Positions 47,712-59,364 of a stretch of 64,000 nt of DNA are shown here, piece after piece. The translations under genes were made by a program, and so were the position numbers. Positions within the stretch are counted from its first letter, which is position 1; every line of letters begins with the position of its first letter. This DNA is from Aporrectodea caliginosa (taxonomy: Eukaryota > Annelida > Clitellata > Crassiclitellata > Lumbricidae), in the NCBI GenBank assembly GCA_020284085.1, contig JACEVL010000045.1, forward strand, positions 3,954,429 to 4,018,428, read 5' to 3'. The notes below the pieces were generated by a model. The model had not been told where the DNA came from. It worked only from the letters and a program-made list of their open reading frames with translations, and searched no databases.

Positions 47712-48201
47712 TTTACTTCTACGAGTTATGATTATGTTACATTCTATTTTTGTGTCCCATTGTCCGTTTGTTAATGGTGTATTAAAGGCTATACTTACTT
47801 ACTTACTTTATAATACGTCATATCGAACACTCCCTCTTGGGGTAAATAGCCCGTCTTATTTAAGGTCAACCAATAACAGCGCAGCGCCGAACCAACGGCA
47901 TAAACACTATGCCTATCTTTAGGCCTAAAAATTGTGCGTCCCCGATAGTAAATGTTCGCCTAAATCCGACCCCAATAATAAATCAATAATAAAATGTAAG
48001 ATATAATAATTATACTAATAAAGAAATTTCTTACCGATGCAACATGATTACGTTGGCAATGAAACAACGGAATAAACTTGGCTCAGTGTAACAGTTACAG
48101 ATTTCTATAGAATAAATTTGGTTGCTGTGAAAATATAAGTTCTGATCTATCTGTCCATTTCTAATGATCTCTGAATATCCTTTGGAAATGTTACGACTTA
48201 C

Positions 48202-48322
48202 GTTACTTATATTAACAGAGCAACTGTTAACATTCGTTTTATCTCTGATCAGAAAACTTGGACGACGATCAACGGCGCAACCGGTCAACGTCATGTTCAC
48301 ACGCTAGATATCTATATATATA
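48202..48322 (-). promoter_or_regulatory. Candidate TATA box and first (non-coding) exon of the SLC41 gene
   Basis: Minus strand: TATATATATA at about 48312-48321, then about 90 nt and a donor-like ACGTAAGT at 48201-48196. The gene needs an upstream non-coding exon because exon 1 starts after an acceptor at 43766. Position and strand fit, but nothing proves the link, and the GC-richer patch at 45550-45620 is an alternative. Confidence 0.25.
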
Positions 48323-48719
48323 CAAGGTTGGAAACTCATGCAAAAGTCTGTATCCGGTGTACGTCAACACATTGGTGTTGCCACGCGTCAAGTTTCATAC
48401 CGGATATTAAACATGATGTCTTACTTTCCAAAGGCAACTTTTTACTCTCAAACTATAATTATTCGTCGATGCTTTGTCTTAAATTTAACAAAATGCATGC
48501 ATTTGTCACGAAAATAAGGCGTGTCACGTAATGCTATCTGACCGCCAGGGGCACTGCGGTGCATCGGCGCTCAAATTAGTCACACAACGTCCTGTGTGAT
48601 ATTTGGTGTTTAGTTTTCTTAGGCAAACAGGAATCAGAAACATGTGCAATAAGTAGGTATGTAAGAAACATTAATGAGTATGAGACAAAACGCCCACAGA
48701 CAACAAGTGGGCATCAAAT

Positions 48720-50035
48720 ATTCTAGCTGGACGAGTGTTAAGTGGAGTGCCAGAAGGATCAGTGCTTGGGCCACTGCTGTTCATACTTTTTATTAATGAG
48801 ATAGACGACAAGATTTTATAGAAAATTTCTAAATTTGTAGATGATACAAAACTATGTAGAGCAGCAGGTGATGAGAAAGAAGCGAAGGTAGAAAGCACGC
48901 TATTTTTGACCATTTTCAGATGGTCCCCTGTCACAAACTGTCACAAAACTCGGACCCCCCTAAAGTACGTCACACTTTCGAACATAGAAATAATAATACT
49001 TCAGAAAGCAAGGCTAATACATAAACAAGGCTTCGCAACAGCATTGTTACTAGCGCTCCTAGCAAGAGGAATCGTGAAAAACACATTCAGGAGATATGCA
49101 TTTCATGCTATTTTGACATAAAACCATTAAAATGTTTCAGAAAAATTTTTGAAAATTATTTTTTAAAGCTATGAAATTCTACTAAAAAAATAAAAAATAA
49201 ATTATAAATAAAATATAGAAAAAATAAATGTGTGACGTCACACATGGCCTGACATAAACCCCCTGTCACAAACTGTCACACTTTCCTAAACCCCCTGGAG
49301 CGTGACGTACTTTATGGACGGCCCCAAAGAAGCGAAGGTACTGCAGGAAGATCTAAGAAGAATGTTCAGATGGTCACAGGACTGGCAGATGTTCTTTAAT
49401 TTGGAAAAGTACTCTGTGATGCATTTGGGAAAGATAAATGGGGGATAAGGTTTTGAAGTGAATGAGGAAGAAAGTGACTTGGAAGTGATTGTGCACAAGA
49501 GTGCAAAATCTTCAAGAGTGCAAAACCATAGCATCAAAAAAGGCTAGCTCAACTTTAGGTATGATAAGAGACAAGGATACGATACGGGTGGTCCAAATCA
49601 CTGGTTAGGCCAGTTGGAATACAGCATCCAGGTATGGAATCCATACCTGAAATGTTACATGGAAAATCTGGAGAAAGTTCAAAGAGCTAAAAATGATTTG
49701 GGGCTACAAGAAAAGCTGTGAAGAAAAGCTTAAAGGGTGTGGACTAACAACATTGGAGAGAAGGATGCGCAGAGGAGATCTAATCGAAGCTTGTAAGATT
49801 ATCACTTAGTGCTAACAGTTCTCTGAATTAGCTTCAAACAAGGCAACTTGGGGGACATGGTATAAATCGTTTTAGAAGTCAAAAGGAACATTAGGGCAGA
49901 AGTTCTTCAGTGCAAGAGTTGTGGAATATTTCCGATGATAGTAGGCCTACTGTCTCAGTGGACAGCTTTAAAGAGGAAGCTAGGAAAATTGGGCTATTAG
50001 GCATGTTCCAAGGTTAATTTGCAGTGGTTTGTTTT
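48720..50035 (+). pseudogene. CR1-like LINE RT fragment interrupted by a MITE
   Basis: Before the insertion the frame reads SGVPEGSVLGPLLFILFINE and KFVDDTKLC (RT blocks B and C, FADD changed to FVDD). After it come LQEDLRRMFRWSQDWQMFFN and KYSVMHLGK. Stops and shifts are present on both sides. The inserted MITE occupies 48896-49325. Confidence 0.75.
48896..49325. mobile_element. Third copy of the GGGGCCGTCCATAAAT MITE, left end lost
   Basis: The right end TTTATGGACGGCCCC is intact at 49325. The left side starts at CACGCTATTTTTGACC, i.e. it lacks the first ~20 bases seen in the copy at 9097-9551 (read inverted). The host word AAAGAAGCGAAGGTA stands on both sides (48876-48890 and 49326-49340). 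Confidence 0.75.
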
Positions 50036-51180
50036 AACACAGACTAAACGTCTTCTGAACACCTTAAAACCCTTGTTATGTTATGTTTACAACAACAGTT
50101 GCGAGAGTAGCACAATGTCAGTATGGAAAAATGATGCAATATTGTAAACCATTTTAAAAGTCTAAATAATATACAGTTATAATTATACAATTGTATATCC
50201 GGTTGCATCCTTACCCACAGATGTCGGCTCTGCCCAGATAATTCTGATCTGGAACGACAAAGCAATCTGTCTATTGAGAACTCGATTTGTTATAGCGCCG
50301 GCGTTTAAGCTGGTCTCCTTGACGCGGCTTTTGTATGGTGTTGAGATATTTAGAAGATTTACATTAACATGTCGACTCACTTAATTTTTATGTCTGGTTA
50401 TGTTTTAAATCTCCAAAGGCATTGTTTACTCTGCAAATGTAACTATTGTAAGGTGCTACTCTACGAATGAAGAAAAACTCGTATCTAGGGTAAAATAGAA
50501 TGTATATTATAAAACAAAATCCGTAATAGTAACACACATACAACCTTATCGAAGAACATCAGCTCCACACGTCTCCAGCTCTCGAGAACGTTGCACAGCA
50601 AACAAACAACTTGGTTGGCCACAGCGGACACGAAACCAACAGTTTAACTAGTTAACTAGACTTATCTAGTACATGGAAGTCTTGGTCAGTTCTACTGAGA
50701 ATTCGACATCACACGGCAACAGGCCTAACGAAAACTGCCAAGCTTCGACGACGAATCTTTTACATTGGTTTAAATAGGAGAGAACACTCCTTCTTAACTA
50801 TACCTGATATAGTTCATCAACTATCCTATTTTCTGTCTCTGTTACAGTAACGATATTCGTATATTTCTAGTAAGCATAACATCACGCCTACTTTCAATAT
50901 ATAGTTCAGTTCAATAGTAAATATATTTAGCTTTATCCAGAATGTCTCTTCAATCTAGGACAAAGTACCGTCAACAGTGTCTCGGTTGGGAAGGTCTCCC
51001 AACACTATGTATAGGTTTTCCTTCATAAGATTGGTGGCGACAGGAAAATCCGTCACAATACAAAGTTACGCTAATGGCCCAACGCATGCGACTGTCTGGT
51101 TATAGAAGATCATTCAGGTAGCCTTTACATAGGCTAAACACTTCCAATTCTCCTATCCACAACTTGTGTTTTTTTTATCA
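50036..51180. other. Intergenic; nothing recognised
   Basis: No gene, tRNA or repeat boundary that I can support on either strand. Confidence 0.4.
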
Positions 51181-51968
51181 AACCTTCAATTCACTAATCC
51201 TTCCCACTCTTGTTTCATGCATATCTGCGATCTTTGCAGAATCTGCTGTATATCCTCAACTTCTAAACCACATCACTGTTGCTACATTCATAGTTCATGC
51301 TAGACTACTGCACCTCGCTCTTCCAGGTCTTCCTGAATCTAGATATCACCTTAACAAAACATGATCACATCACTCTTGTTCTCAAATCACTTCACAGCTG
51401 ACTTCAAATACCTGAGCGAATAGATTACAAAGTCCTATCAATTACCAACAACCATGGGCGTCCGCAGGAATTTTTCCAGGGGGGCGCAAACTTTCAAATA
51501 GTTGTCGCAGGGACTATTTAATAGGCTAGGTACATAGGGTGTGTCGAAAGCAACCGATCGATCCACCTTCGACACTCGCTCCCTCGGCGCTGGCTATAGC
51601 CTACCTCTCGATCCTCTGGCGCGGAACCCAACATGCGAAAATATTCATGAACATTCATTTTCAAAAACTAGTAGGCTATGATAGACTAATAAAATTTTAT
51701 ATGACTGAAACCTTACCTTATTCTTGAAATAACAACTGCAATCGTTTGGGTTCTTGTCCAAACTCATTTATCACTCTACATGTAGGCCTATCTATGTTGC
51801 CTGAAATTTCTGTTCCGTTCCTACCAAGTTTTGCTACCCTCAAAGCAGTCGACCTTCACAGTGCCTACGAAATTGTCCTACTCAGAAGTGTTCGTCTTCT
51901 ACGTTCCTGTAATACTGCCCGACTGACTCGCAAAGCGTAGTAGTAGAGGCTCACGTGTAACCTGGGAC

Positions 51969-52223
51969 CATGCAGTGTTTTTTTCAGCCGGAACGGTCCG
52001 GAACGGCGTTCCGGTACCTTTTTCAGCCATTAAGAAATTATTTAGTTAATTTAAATTTTTAATAAAAATTATAAAATTATTTAGATACTTTAATTTAATG
52101 TAAGTGCTTTCAGTGTTTATTGATACTGATATAATGAAACAGAAATATTAGCATAAAATATACCCCTATGATTGTTCTGAATTTGTTGAGTTCAGGAACA
52201 TTTTTTTCTAGAAAAAAACACTG
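51969..52223. mobile_element. Small MITE with CAGTGTTTTTTT ends
   Basis: CAGTGTTTTTTTC at 51973 and the complementary GAAAAAAACACTG ending at 52223. CCTGGGAC before 51969 and TCTGGGAC after 52223 could be a 7-of-8 target duplication. A GGAACGG/CCGTTCC palindrome lies near the left end. hAT-like by appearance. Confidence 0.6.
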
Positions 52224-52472
52224 TCTGGGACTATTATTGTCCCAGGTTTAACCCACTGCGACAACAAAGATCAATAGATTCGTAATGTCTCCTTCATCCA
52301 GGCTTGGAACTGCATGGTTCCGAAGCCAGCGGGGTAGGCCTATGTCTAAAAAGTCTGCCAGAACGTGTGTTAGCTGGTATCTAAGGGAAGAAGCTGATTA
52401 CTTAGTCAGAAACTGTCGCTCCAGCTTATATATGTTTAAATATATATTTGTATATATATTTGTATATATATA

Positions 52473-54433
52473 TATTAGGGTGGTCCAAAAACATTAAGAT
52501 TGAAATATTTCAGAGGCATGTTGTTTATTTTGTACATCTGGTACAAGAAACCCACAGTGCAAAATATTAAAAAGATTGGACTACATTTACAGGTCGCTCA
52601 ATGCTGTCAAAGTTTTAATATACTTACTGCAGTGTAAATATTGCGATTTGGCTGGCCGAGGCGGCCAGTCAACGAGCAATGAGCCTGCAATCTATCACTT
52701 TGCCACTTTATTGTTAGGCATCTGAAATTAGTGTTTAAATGACTGTCCACAGTGTCCAGTGTTCAATGCCCATATCAAAGCTGCTTGCTTAGTGCCTTCA
52801 TCGCTCGTCAATGAGTCGTTGAAGGTGCTGATCAAGGCAACTCCTCTCTCTGCCCCATCATTCACGACTTTAAGTTCTTCAGGTTTCCTCCTATTCTCTT
52901 GAAACCCTACGTCTTGTTCCAATTGCTCAGGAGGAAGATCCAAGAGCATCTCCTTGATACGAATGCGAAGAGACTTCAGATACCTTGGAGATGCGAAAGA
53001 AGCAAGATTGCTCAGACTCGTTGTTATTTCCTCTCAACATTTTTCTTTAGGAACCCATCTCTTGTGATCCAGCTTCTTCTCCTTCTTCATTTGTGTGAAA
53101 TTGTGTCATGAGCACTCTTTTCTCATCCGTTGACAGTTTCCCGAAGAAAAGTGAGAAGCCGACAAAGTCACTTCCTAAATACCAGAGATGGTGTATGAAA
53201 GTAATAAATGTCGCCTTGGCTTTCTCATTAACAGCATTGTAGCGGATTAGGCCATCCAGGAGAGCCCGGTCATCACAGCAATATCACAAGCTCGTGGAGC
53301 TTCCACCCAGGTTCTGAAGTAGATCAGGACAATAAAAACAGCTACTTCGCTCAATTTATTTGCTCACGAAACATCAGGAGTTTGAGTACGAAGATGGCCT
53401 TGGCCATCCATCATGAATGGTGGAACGTTCCAGGCTTTCTGATGGGAGCGTGTAGATCCCCGTTAAAAAATACAGTCACGGTTCTGCATAATCGTCAAGT
53501 GGACTCTCTTTCTCCAGGCTAGTCTTCATGGCCACGATGGTAGCATAACGCCTCTCCTTGTAGTCATTTATTCTTAGATCCTGGAATGCATGTAACCCGT
53601 CTCTTAGGATGAAGGACAACTGTTCACAAAAACGTTAGAATAGCTGGATATCTAGTCCAGAAGATGCAACCATTTCACAGCTTTGAAAACTGTAGCCAAT
53701 ATAAGCATCTTTCTCTTGACTTCGCAGATGAAGGAATCCCTCATATTGACTGTGGAGTGTAAAATCTCTGTTTCGGTCGGCCATTTTGGAGAATGGCTGC
53801 CACTGAGGCCAGGAGCAAAACTGCGATGGCCCTATAGCTAGAATCTTCCCTTAGGACACGTTCATACTATGTACCAGATTTCATGCTTCTATCATTTAAT
53901 GAACAATTGTTCCATATTTTGCACCGGACTGCCTTCCTTCCCCCATTTAACGTTCCTGGCTGCAAATGTCGTGTAGATAAGTGTTTACAATTAGTTCTAT
54001 TGGAATCTTTGCCCCTAAATCTGTATGTTTAGACAACAAGATCACAATTGTAAGTGAACTAGAAGCTGAGATATTGAAAAATCTCTATTTTGGTCGACCA
54101 TTTTGAAAAATGGCCGCCATTGTGACAAAAATAATAATTAAGCATGGTCCAATATCTAGATCTCGTACTAATAGTATGTATAATGTGTGTACCAAATTTT
54201 ATGCTTGTATCGCAAAATGCACAATCACTTCAAATTTCGGAGCTATGCTACACTATAGTTTGGACCATTCTCATGTAAAATTTCGATAGTCGTGAGCGAC
54301 CCCTAAATATTAAATGTCTCACGAAAAATTTCACACAGGTCCTTTTTAGATCAATATGAAGTAATTTATCAACATGCCTCATGAATTTAAAAAGAAAATT
54401 TTTGTACATGTCATTTTGGACCACACTAATATA
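52473..54433. mobile_element. 2-kb element with TTAGGGTGGTCCAAAA ends in a TA-rich target
   Basis: Left end TATTAGGGTGGTCCAAAA, right end the complement of TATTAGTGTGGTCCAAAA. Both sides run into TATATATA, so a TA-type duplication cannot be told from the target. The interior has transposon-type coding remnants on the minus strand and a partial internal duplication (53755-53905 resembles 54075-54225, around GGCCATTTTG). Confidence 0.7.
52740..53330 (-). pseudogene. Coding remnant of the 2-kb element
   Basis: Minus-strand frames read LLDGLIRYNAVNEKA, FIHHLWYLGSDFVGFSLFF, then LLDLPPEQLEQDVGF and VVNDGAERGVALISTFND. I recall the NDxAERGVxLI and LWYLxEELVxLAFFD patterns from unnamed repeated transposon proteins of arthropods and cnidarians. 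The frame is broken, and the superfamily is unknown to me. Confidence 0.5.
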
Positions 54434-55008
54434 TATATATATATATATATAACATCCTGACTACGCGGTTCACCGGGCCAGACCTGTTATCTCTTTAACG
54501 ATCGGCCAAAAACAACAGCTATAGAAGAGCCGCTGGTAAAGGGAATACGATACCAATTAGTCGACACAACTGAGTGAAAGAACTTCGCCGTCTCGGGTTT
54601 GACAATGTGAATTTTCATATTACCACGAGAGAACTATACGCTAACATTTCAAAAATACGCATAAACAAAGATATAGCGGGAACGTGTATAGAGCGTGCCG
54701 TATATTAACGGTCGGTACACTGTATACCTTACAGTCCTTACTAATTAATCTTATGCTTCATGTGTTAATTTTAAATAATTACCTAAAGAATTTAGTGTTT
54801 TTCGATAATCAAGTTGAAAATCGTGTTGTAATAACCAAAATAATCAAAATTTCTCTGCAAATATGTGCAAAATCCAGGGGGGCGCATGTGCGCCCCCTTG
54901 CGCCCCCCTGCGGACGCCCATGCCAACAACAACCTAATCCTCCAGAAGACTCTCTTCTTAAGTTATTCACAATCCAACCACTTTGCTCAACCATCATCTC
55001 TACCACCC

Positions 55009-55080
55009 AACACTTCTCCGTCCGTCTGCCACACTATCCATCCTAGGATGGACAGTGTGGCAGACGGACGGAGAAGTGTT
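55009..55080. repeat. 72-bp palindrome without loop
   Basis: The arms of 36 bp (AACACTTCTCCGTCCGTCTG at the outer end) are complementary with a single mismatch and meet at CCT|AGG near 55044. There is no spacer. It lies at the edge of the LINE remnant. Confidence 0.92.
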
Positions 55081-57029
55081 GCATTCTTCCTCTTCTCCTT
55101 ACCTCTCTCTAGCCGCTTCAGTTCTAAACAACATCCACCCCAGTCATCTGACTGTTCAACTCTTTTGAACCTTGACCTGGAACCGATTTAGACTCTTATA
55201 TCCAGGGGCATCTACCCCATGTAAACCTTGGAAGCAAATGCTCCATCCAGCTTTTTGGGAGCTGTAGACATTTTTTATTACAATTACTGCACTAATTCGG
55301 TAAACCTAATTGTTTGAATAAAAAAATGAAATGTCAGTTAAGATATCCTCCGCGTGGTTGCTTAGAAATCCGAGATGATGGCATCGTTGAATGAAGATCG
55401 AACAGAACCTGACGACCTTTTAGCAAAGGCTGAATGACTATTATTCATAGCTTGATGATTAAATACTGAGCGGCCCATCATCATCAATATATCACTGTAG
55501 TCGTCATCATCGCATAATGTGATCATGACATAAGACAATGAGTATCCTTAGAGTAGAGCTTGTGCTGGTAAATATTATGTCAGAAGCAGTAGCAGCAGCT
55601 GCTGCTTCAATTGACAGACGAGGCATCATACGTATATGAACACAAATTGCAAGAAACCTATTTACAGAATAATTCTTCACCAAAGAACATCATCATCCGA
55701 CGACGAACACAGACGTCACGTGTATCACAACGATGCATACATAATACAGTCGAAATAATGTCACTTGATGACAGATATAACAGAAAACGCGAATTAAATA
55801 GATTACCCTGTCACAGAATAAAGATATGACTCTAATATCATTCGCAGATGAATCAAGTCTTTAACATACGAACAACATCTAACCAACATGAACAGATCTT
55901 GGCTGACGTACCACCAGAGCACCAGCAGCAGCCTCCGTATCCATCTCCCGGGACACCACAACATCCGTGGGGCACAACTCTTGTTTCCGCTTATTTCCAC
56001 TCACAGTCACAGACATGCGACATTTCAGAGGCAAATTTTCTTTAACCACCAAAATCAGATCGATCAAGATGACGGAACATTCCGAGGCAGCAGCATGCTC
56101 TCTGCCTCTTCTCATCACAACCTCTTTTGTGCAATCAGAGAATGAATATACCGAAACAAAACAATTACATAACCAGAATACTCCATTAACAAACAGTTAA
56201 TTGCAACTGACATCATTTTCAGTGTAAGAGGTTTGAAACACGACTTTGAAAATTAAAAGAAGCCATGATAAATTGACCCATGTTTTGTGACTGTAGTACA
56301 GGTAATTATGGCCACGGCCTTAGCGATGGAATAAGATTTCACTACAAGGTGTAGAGAAATGCATTAATTGAATGACACCATGGAATATGAGTCATGGGCA
56401 TCAGTGCAAATGAAAATCCACCTCAACAATCAAGTATAGGTTTCTGTTCTGACTACACTCAACACTATTCAGCAGTCACTATCACATATGAACACTTTCT
56501 AGCATCAAAGCCACATGCTGCTCGAATGTTGCAAACAAAATGACTATGAAAACTTAACACCAAGCATCGTTAAGACTCTTCATCCTGGCACAGGCTAATT
56601 TCGATCACTCTTCAGTCATCCATTAACCTCACTTGTAGATCATAAAAGAACTACACAAGAAAAATCCTCCATGGATCAGTTGGAGCGCTGATGAAACACA
56701 AATTCCAAAATTTTCTTAGCAACTTTGACAGAATGTTGCTAAGATACTGAATGGAGGTAGATTGTGCCAACATCATATCTAAATAACCAGACTGCAACTA
56801 AAAAGACTTGAAGCCAAGTAAAAAACAAAGAATAAACAGATTTATCAAACAACAGAAGCTACAAAATGTAAATTTCATATCTAAGAAGATTCATATCTGA
56901 GTATTAAGTATTAACCATATACTGAATGCACCATCACCCAAACAACAACCACTCACAGGCAATCCACTATAAGCAGTTCAGCAGAGGCTATCGAGTTGAC
57001 CTTAATTCTCACCCTTGAGAATTTCACAT

Positions 57030-57105
57030 GATGCACCGGGGTTTCAACTCTGGACACTGCAGTAAAAGATGGCCGAATTAACCACTCGACTATTATGCCG
57101 AACAC
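57030..57105 (-). repeat. tRNA-like SINE head
   Basis: Minus strand: GGCATAATAGTCGAGTGGTT (A-box side) and CCAGAGTTGAAACCCC (B-box side) with a long variable part, serine/leucine tRNA-like. The arms do not fold as a functional tRNA by eye. Confidence 0.45.
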
Positions 57106-58899
57106 TAAGTCCACATATAAACAAACACTGATGTCGAAACACGAAGAGCACAAAAGTCATGACGCTGTATTTTGCAGCCATCAGAAACACAGCCAACAAT
57201 TCTCATGCCTTAAATTTACGCATTTCCAGTTCTGTCAAAAAACAAAGTTTAGCAAACTAAATCAAACAACAACTGACAAAAGCGAAGAACGTCTGCTCTA
57301 CATTCAAACTGAGCAGACGTCCTTCCAATCGACAGGAAAATGCTTCATGTAACTCAGAATGAAATGAAAAACTTGATATTATGGCTATCGTCACTGACAG
57401 ATCTTTTCTGAGACCATGGCCCAACTAAAACTTTCAACTATGCTTGATTGTCAGGAATTATCACAACCATAAACAGAGCACAATCCAAAGCAAGCCAAAG
57501 GAATACCAAAACTAGCGTTGGATTGGCAAACACCAAGGCAAAGCTCTGGAAGGCCATGTCAAATTCATCCCAAACGTCGATTAACCCAAACAGAAAACCT
57601 TTAACAACTGGAAATAGAAAATATTATATCAGCTACACAGACAACACTTGTTCACATCCAATCAAACAGATAACCATCAAAATAAAAGACAACAGTTTTC
57701 CAATTGAATCCTTCACTCTACAAAACACATAGAAAATAAGTACAATTTTTCTATTTCATAAAAAACATGAAAAATAAATCGCTCAAACCAATTTGTTCCT
57801 AAAATATTGCATCAGTTAGGGTCAATATCCAAAATATCAGATAAGAGAATGGAATAAACTGCATTGTATCCAGTTGCCACCCTCCCTCCCTCTCTCTCCC
57901 TCTATCTCTCCCTCTCTGTCATACTGGACTGTTGGCCCATGACTGTGCAAGAATATCGCAGAAACCCTTTGCCACGTGTATGATACACCAATAGATCCAG
58001 TGCATGAAGATGACAACCCTGATAGATGAGCAGAGACATCCCCTACAGATGGATTGGTGGCTGAGGAAATGACACAGATACTATGAGGGATACATAACTT
58101 TGGCAGGGCAGACAAGGCATCTGTAATTTAAGCAGAACTAAGAAATTCATCTGCACTTTCCCAGCATCTGCAGTGCACATGCTAGAAGTTCAACTATTAG
58201 ACCCAGAACTTGCATGGCACTTAACTCTTCCGTCCAAATGTCTAGAGCACTGCAACTACTAGGAATACACTTTCCGAAGCTAGATTAAGCACAGTCCACT
58301 GAGCCAAAAACAAGAACCAAAAATCAGCCTCATGTGCAAATTGTCCTCAGAATTAAACTGAAATCACCAGAAAATGCATTTGTAACAAATTTTCATAAAA
58401 GAATATTGCAGCAACATGAACTTAACAGACCAAAGACAAGAAAACACCAACAACAAGATATAAGATGCAGATGAGAGATAAAAGACTGAATGAACACAAA
58501 ATGCAAAATAACATTCCCACAAAGAAAACATTACTTCTGTCCCTTCTTGCAAAAAAAACAAACCTTTCAGCATCAATAACAAAATGTAAAACTAAAAACA
58601 TATTATGAACACATACACTAGCTTCATTTACATATGTATATATAATTATATTATGCCACATTTGTATTTCTCATAAATTGTGAAATGCTTGCACATCAAA
58701 TGACTCAAGTGTTGAGAAGAGTCGTGTACAGCTCGGCCTCAAGCATACGAATCTGAAAAGGGCAGATACACCCAGTAAACAAAAAAGGGGCAAGTGTATT
58801 TATTGGGTGTGAAATCACCAGCCGCACGAGAACAGGGCAGATGACAGAGAAACTGAAAGAAACAGGCATATGCATAATGGCATATATATACTACATATG

Positions 58900-58934
<35 letters not shown>
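58900..58934. repeat. (TA)n microsatellite
   Basis: About 35 bp of TA repeats; shorter TA runs occur at 52440-52475 and 54430-54451 around the nested element, and near 60170. Confidence 0.9.
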
Positions 58935-58936
<2 letters not shown>

Positions 58937-59364
58937 GTCAAAGAACTTCTGTAGTGGCATTGTAACAATGGACAAGGCAGCAATCAACAGTTGTTGGCAG
59001 CGAAGGAAAAACCCTGATCCATGAAAACCAGAGACTATGATATGACAGAGAAGTTCGAAAACCCAACATCAGACAAAGCTTTGTTCAGCCATAAAGGTAG
59101 GTGAGGTATAACAGGTATGCAACAGGTCCATAGCAGGCCATTTCCAGGTAGTCAACCGTTGTATCAAATTGTGGAGTTCATCTTTTACACAAAATGCAAA
59201 CTTTCATGTCAAAAACATTGCATCAAAACAACTTAAATGCATGTTCACAAAGAGGTACAATAAAACATGCAAGCACTAACAAGATCAGCTAACAAAATTA
59301 CTTTAGTAATTTAAATATTTATTAATGTATATATGTACAAATATGGTGCATGTGTCGATATGTA

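Larger units (their letters stand above)
51453..54922. mobile_element. 3470-bp terminal-inverted-repeat element, 8-bp target duplication
   Basis: The ends are CATGGGCGTCCGCAGG and its complement, with GGGGGGCGCA subterminal words on both sides. Flanked by CCAACAAC at 51445-51452 and 54923-54930. The 8-bp duplication and CA...TG ends suggest the hAT superfamily. The interior is mostly other insertions: a small MITE at 51969-52223 and a 2-kb element at 52473-54433. I see no transposase belonging to the outer element. Confidence 0.85.
51180..55190 (+). pseudogene. L2-type LINE 3' fragment split by a 3.5-kb insertion (parts 51180-51452 and 54931-55190)
   Basis: The left part has frames with VYPQLLNHITVATFIVHAR, SHHSCSQITSQLTS and RIDYKVLSITN. 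These correspond to the KYDHITPVLKSLHWLP...RIDYKVL region of L2-like LINEs, with mutations. The right part continues NNLILQKTLFL. The split falls between the two copies of CCAACAAC. Confidence 0.55.
55191..59364. other. Intergenic; minor repeats only
   Basis: No gene recognised. Small features are a tRNA-like SINE head at 57030-57105 (minus), a CCCTCTCT run at 57880-57920 and (TA)n at 58900-58934. The open frames around 55848-56200 and 57095-57732 show no domain and are not kept as genes. Confidence 0.4.

Noticed and set aside
48031..48300. 89-codon minus-strand frame as a gene
   Set aside because: No domain, no homologous pattern and it overlaps the candidate promoter region; treated as chance.
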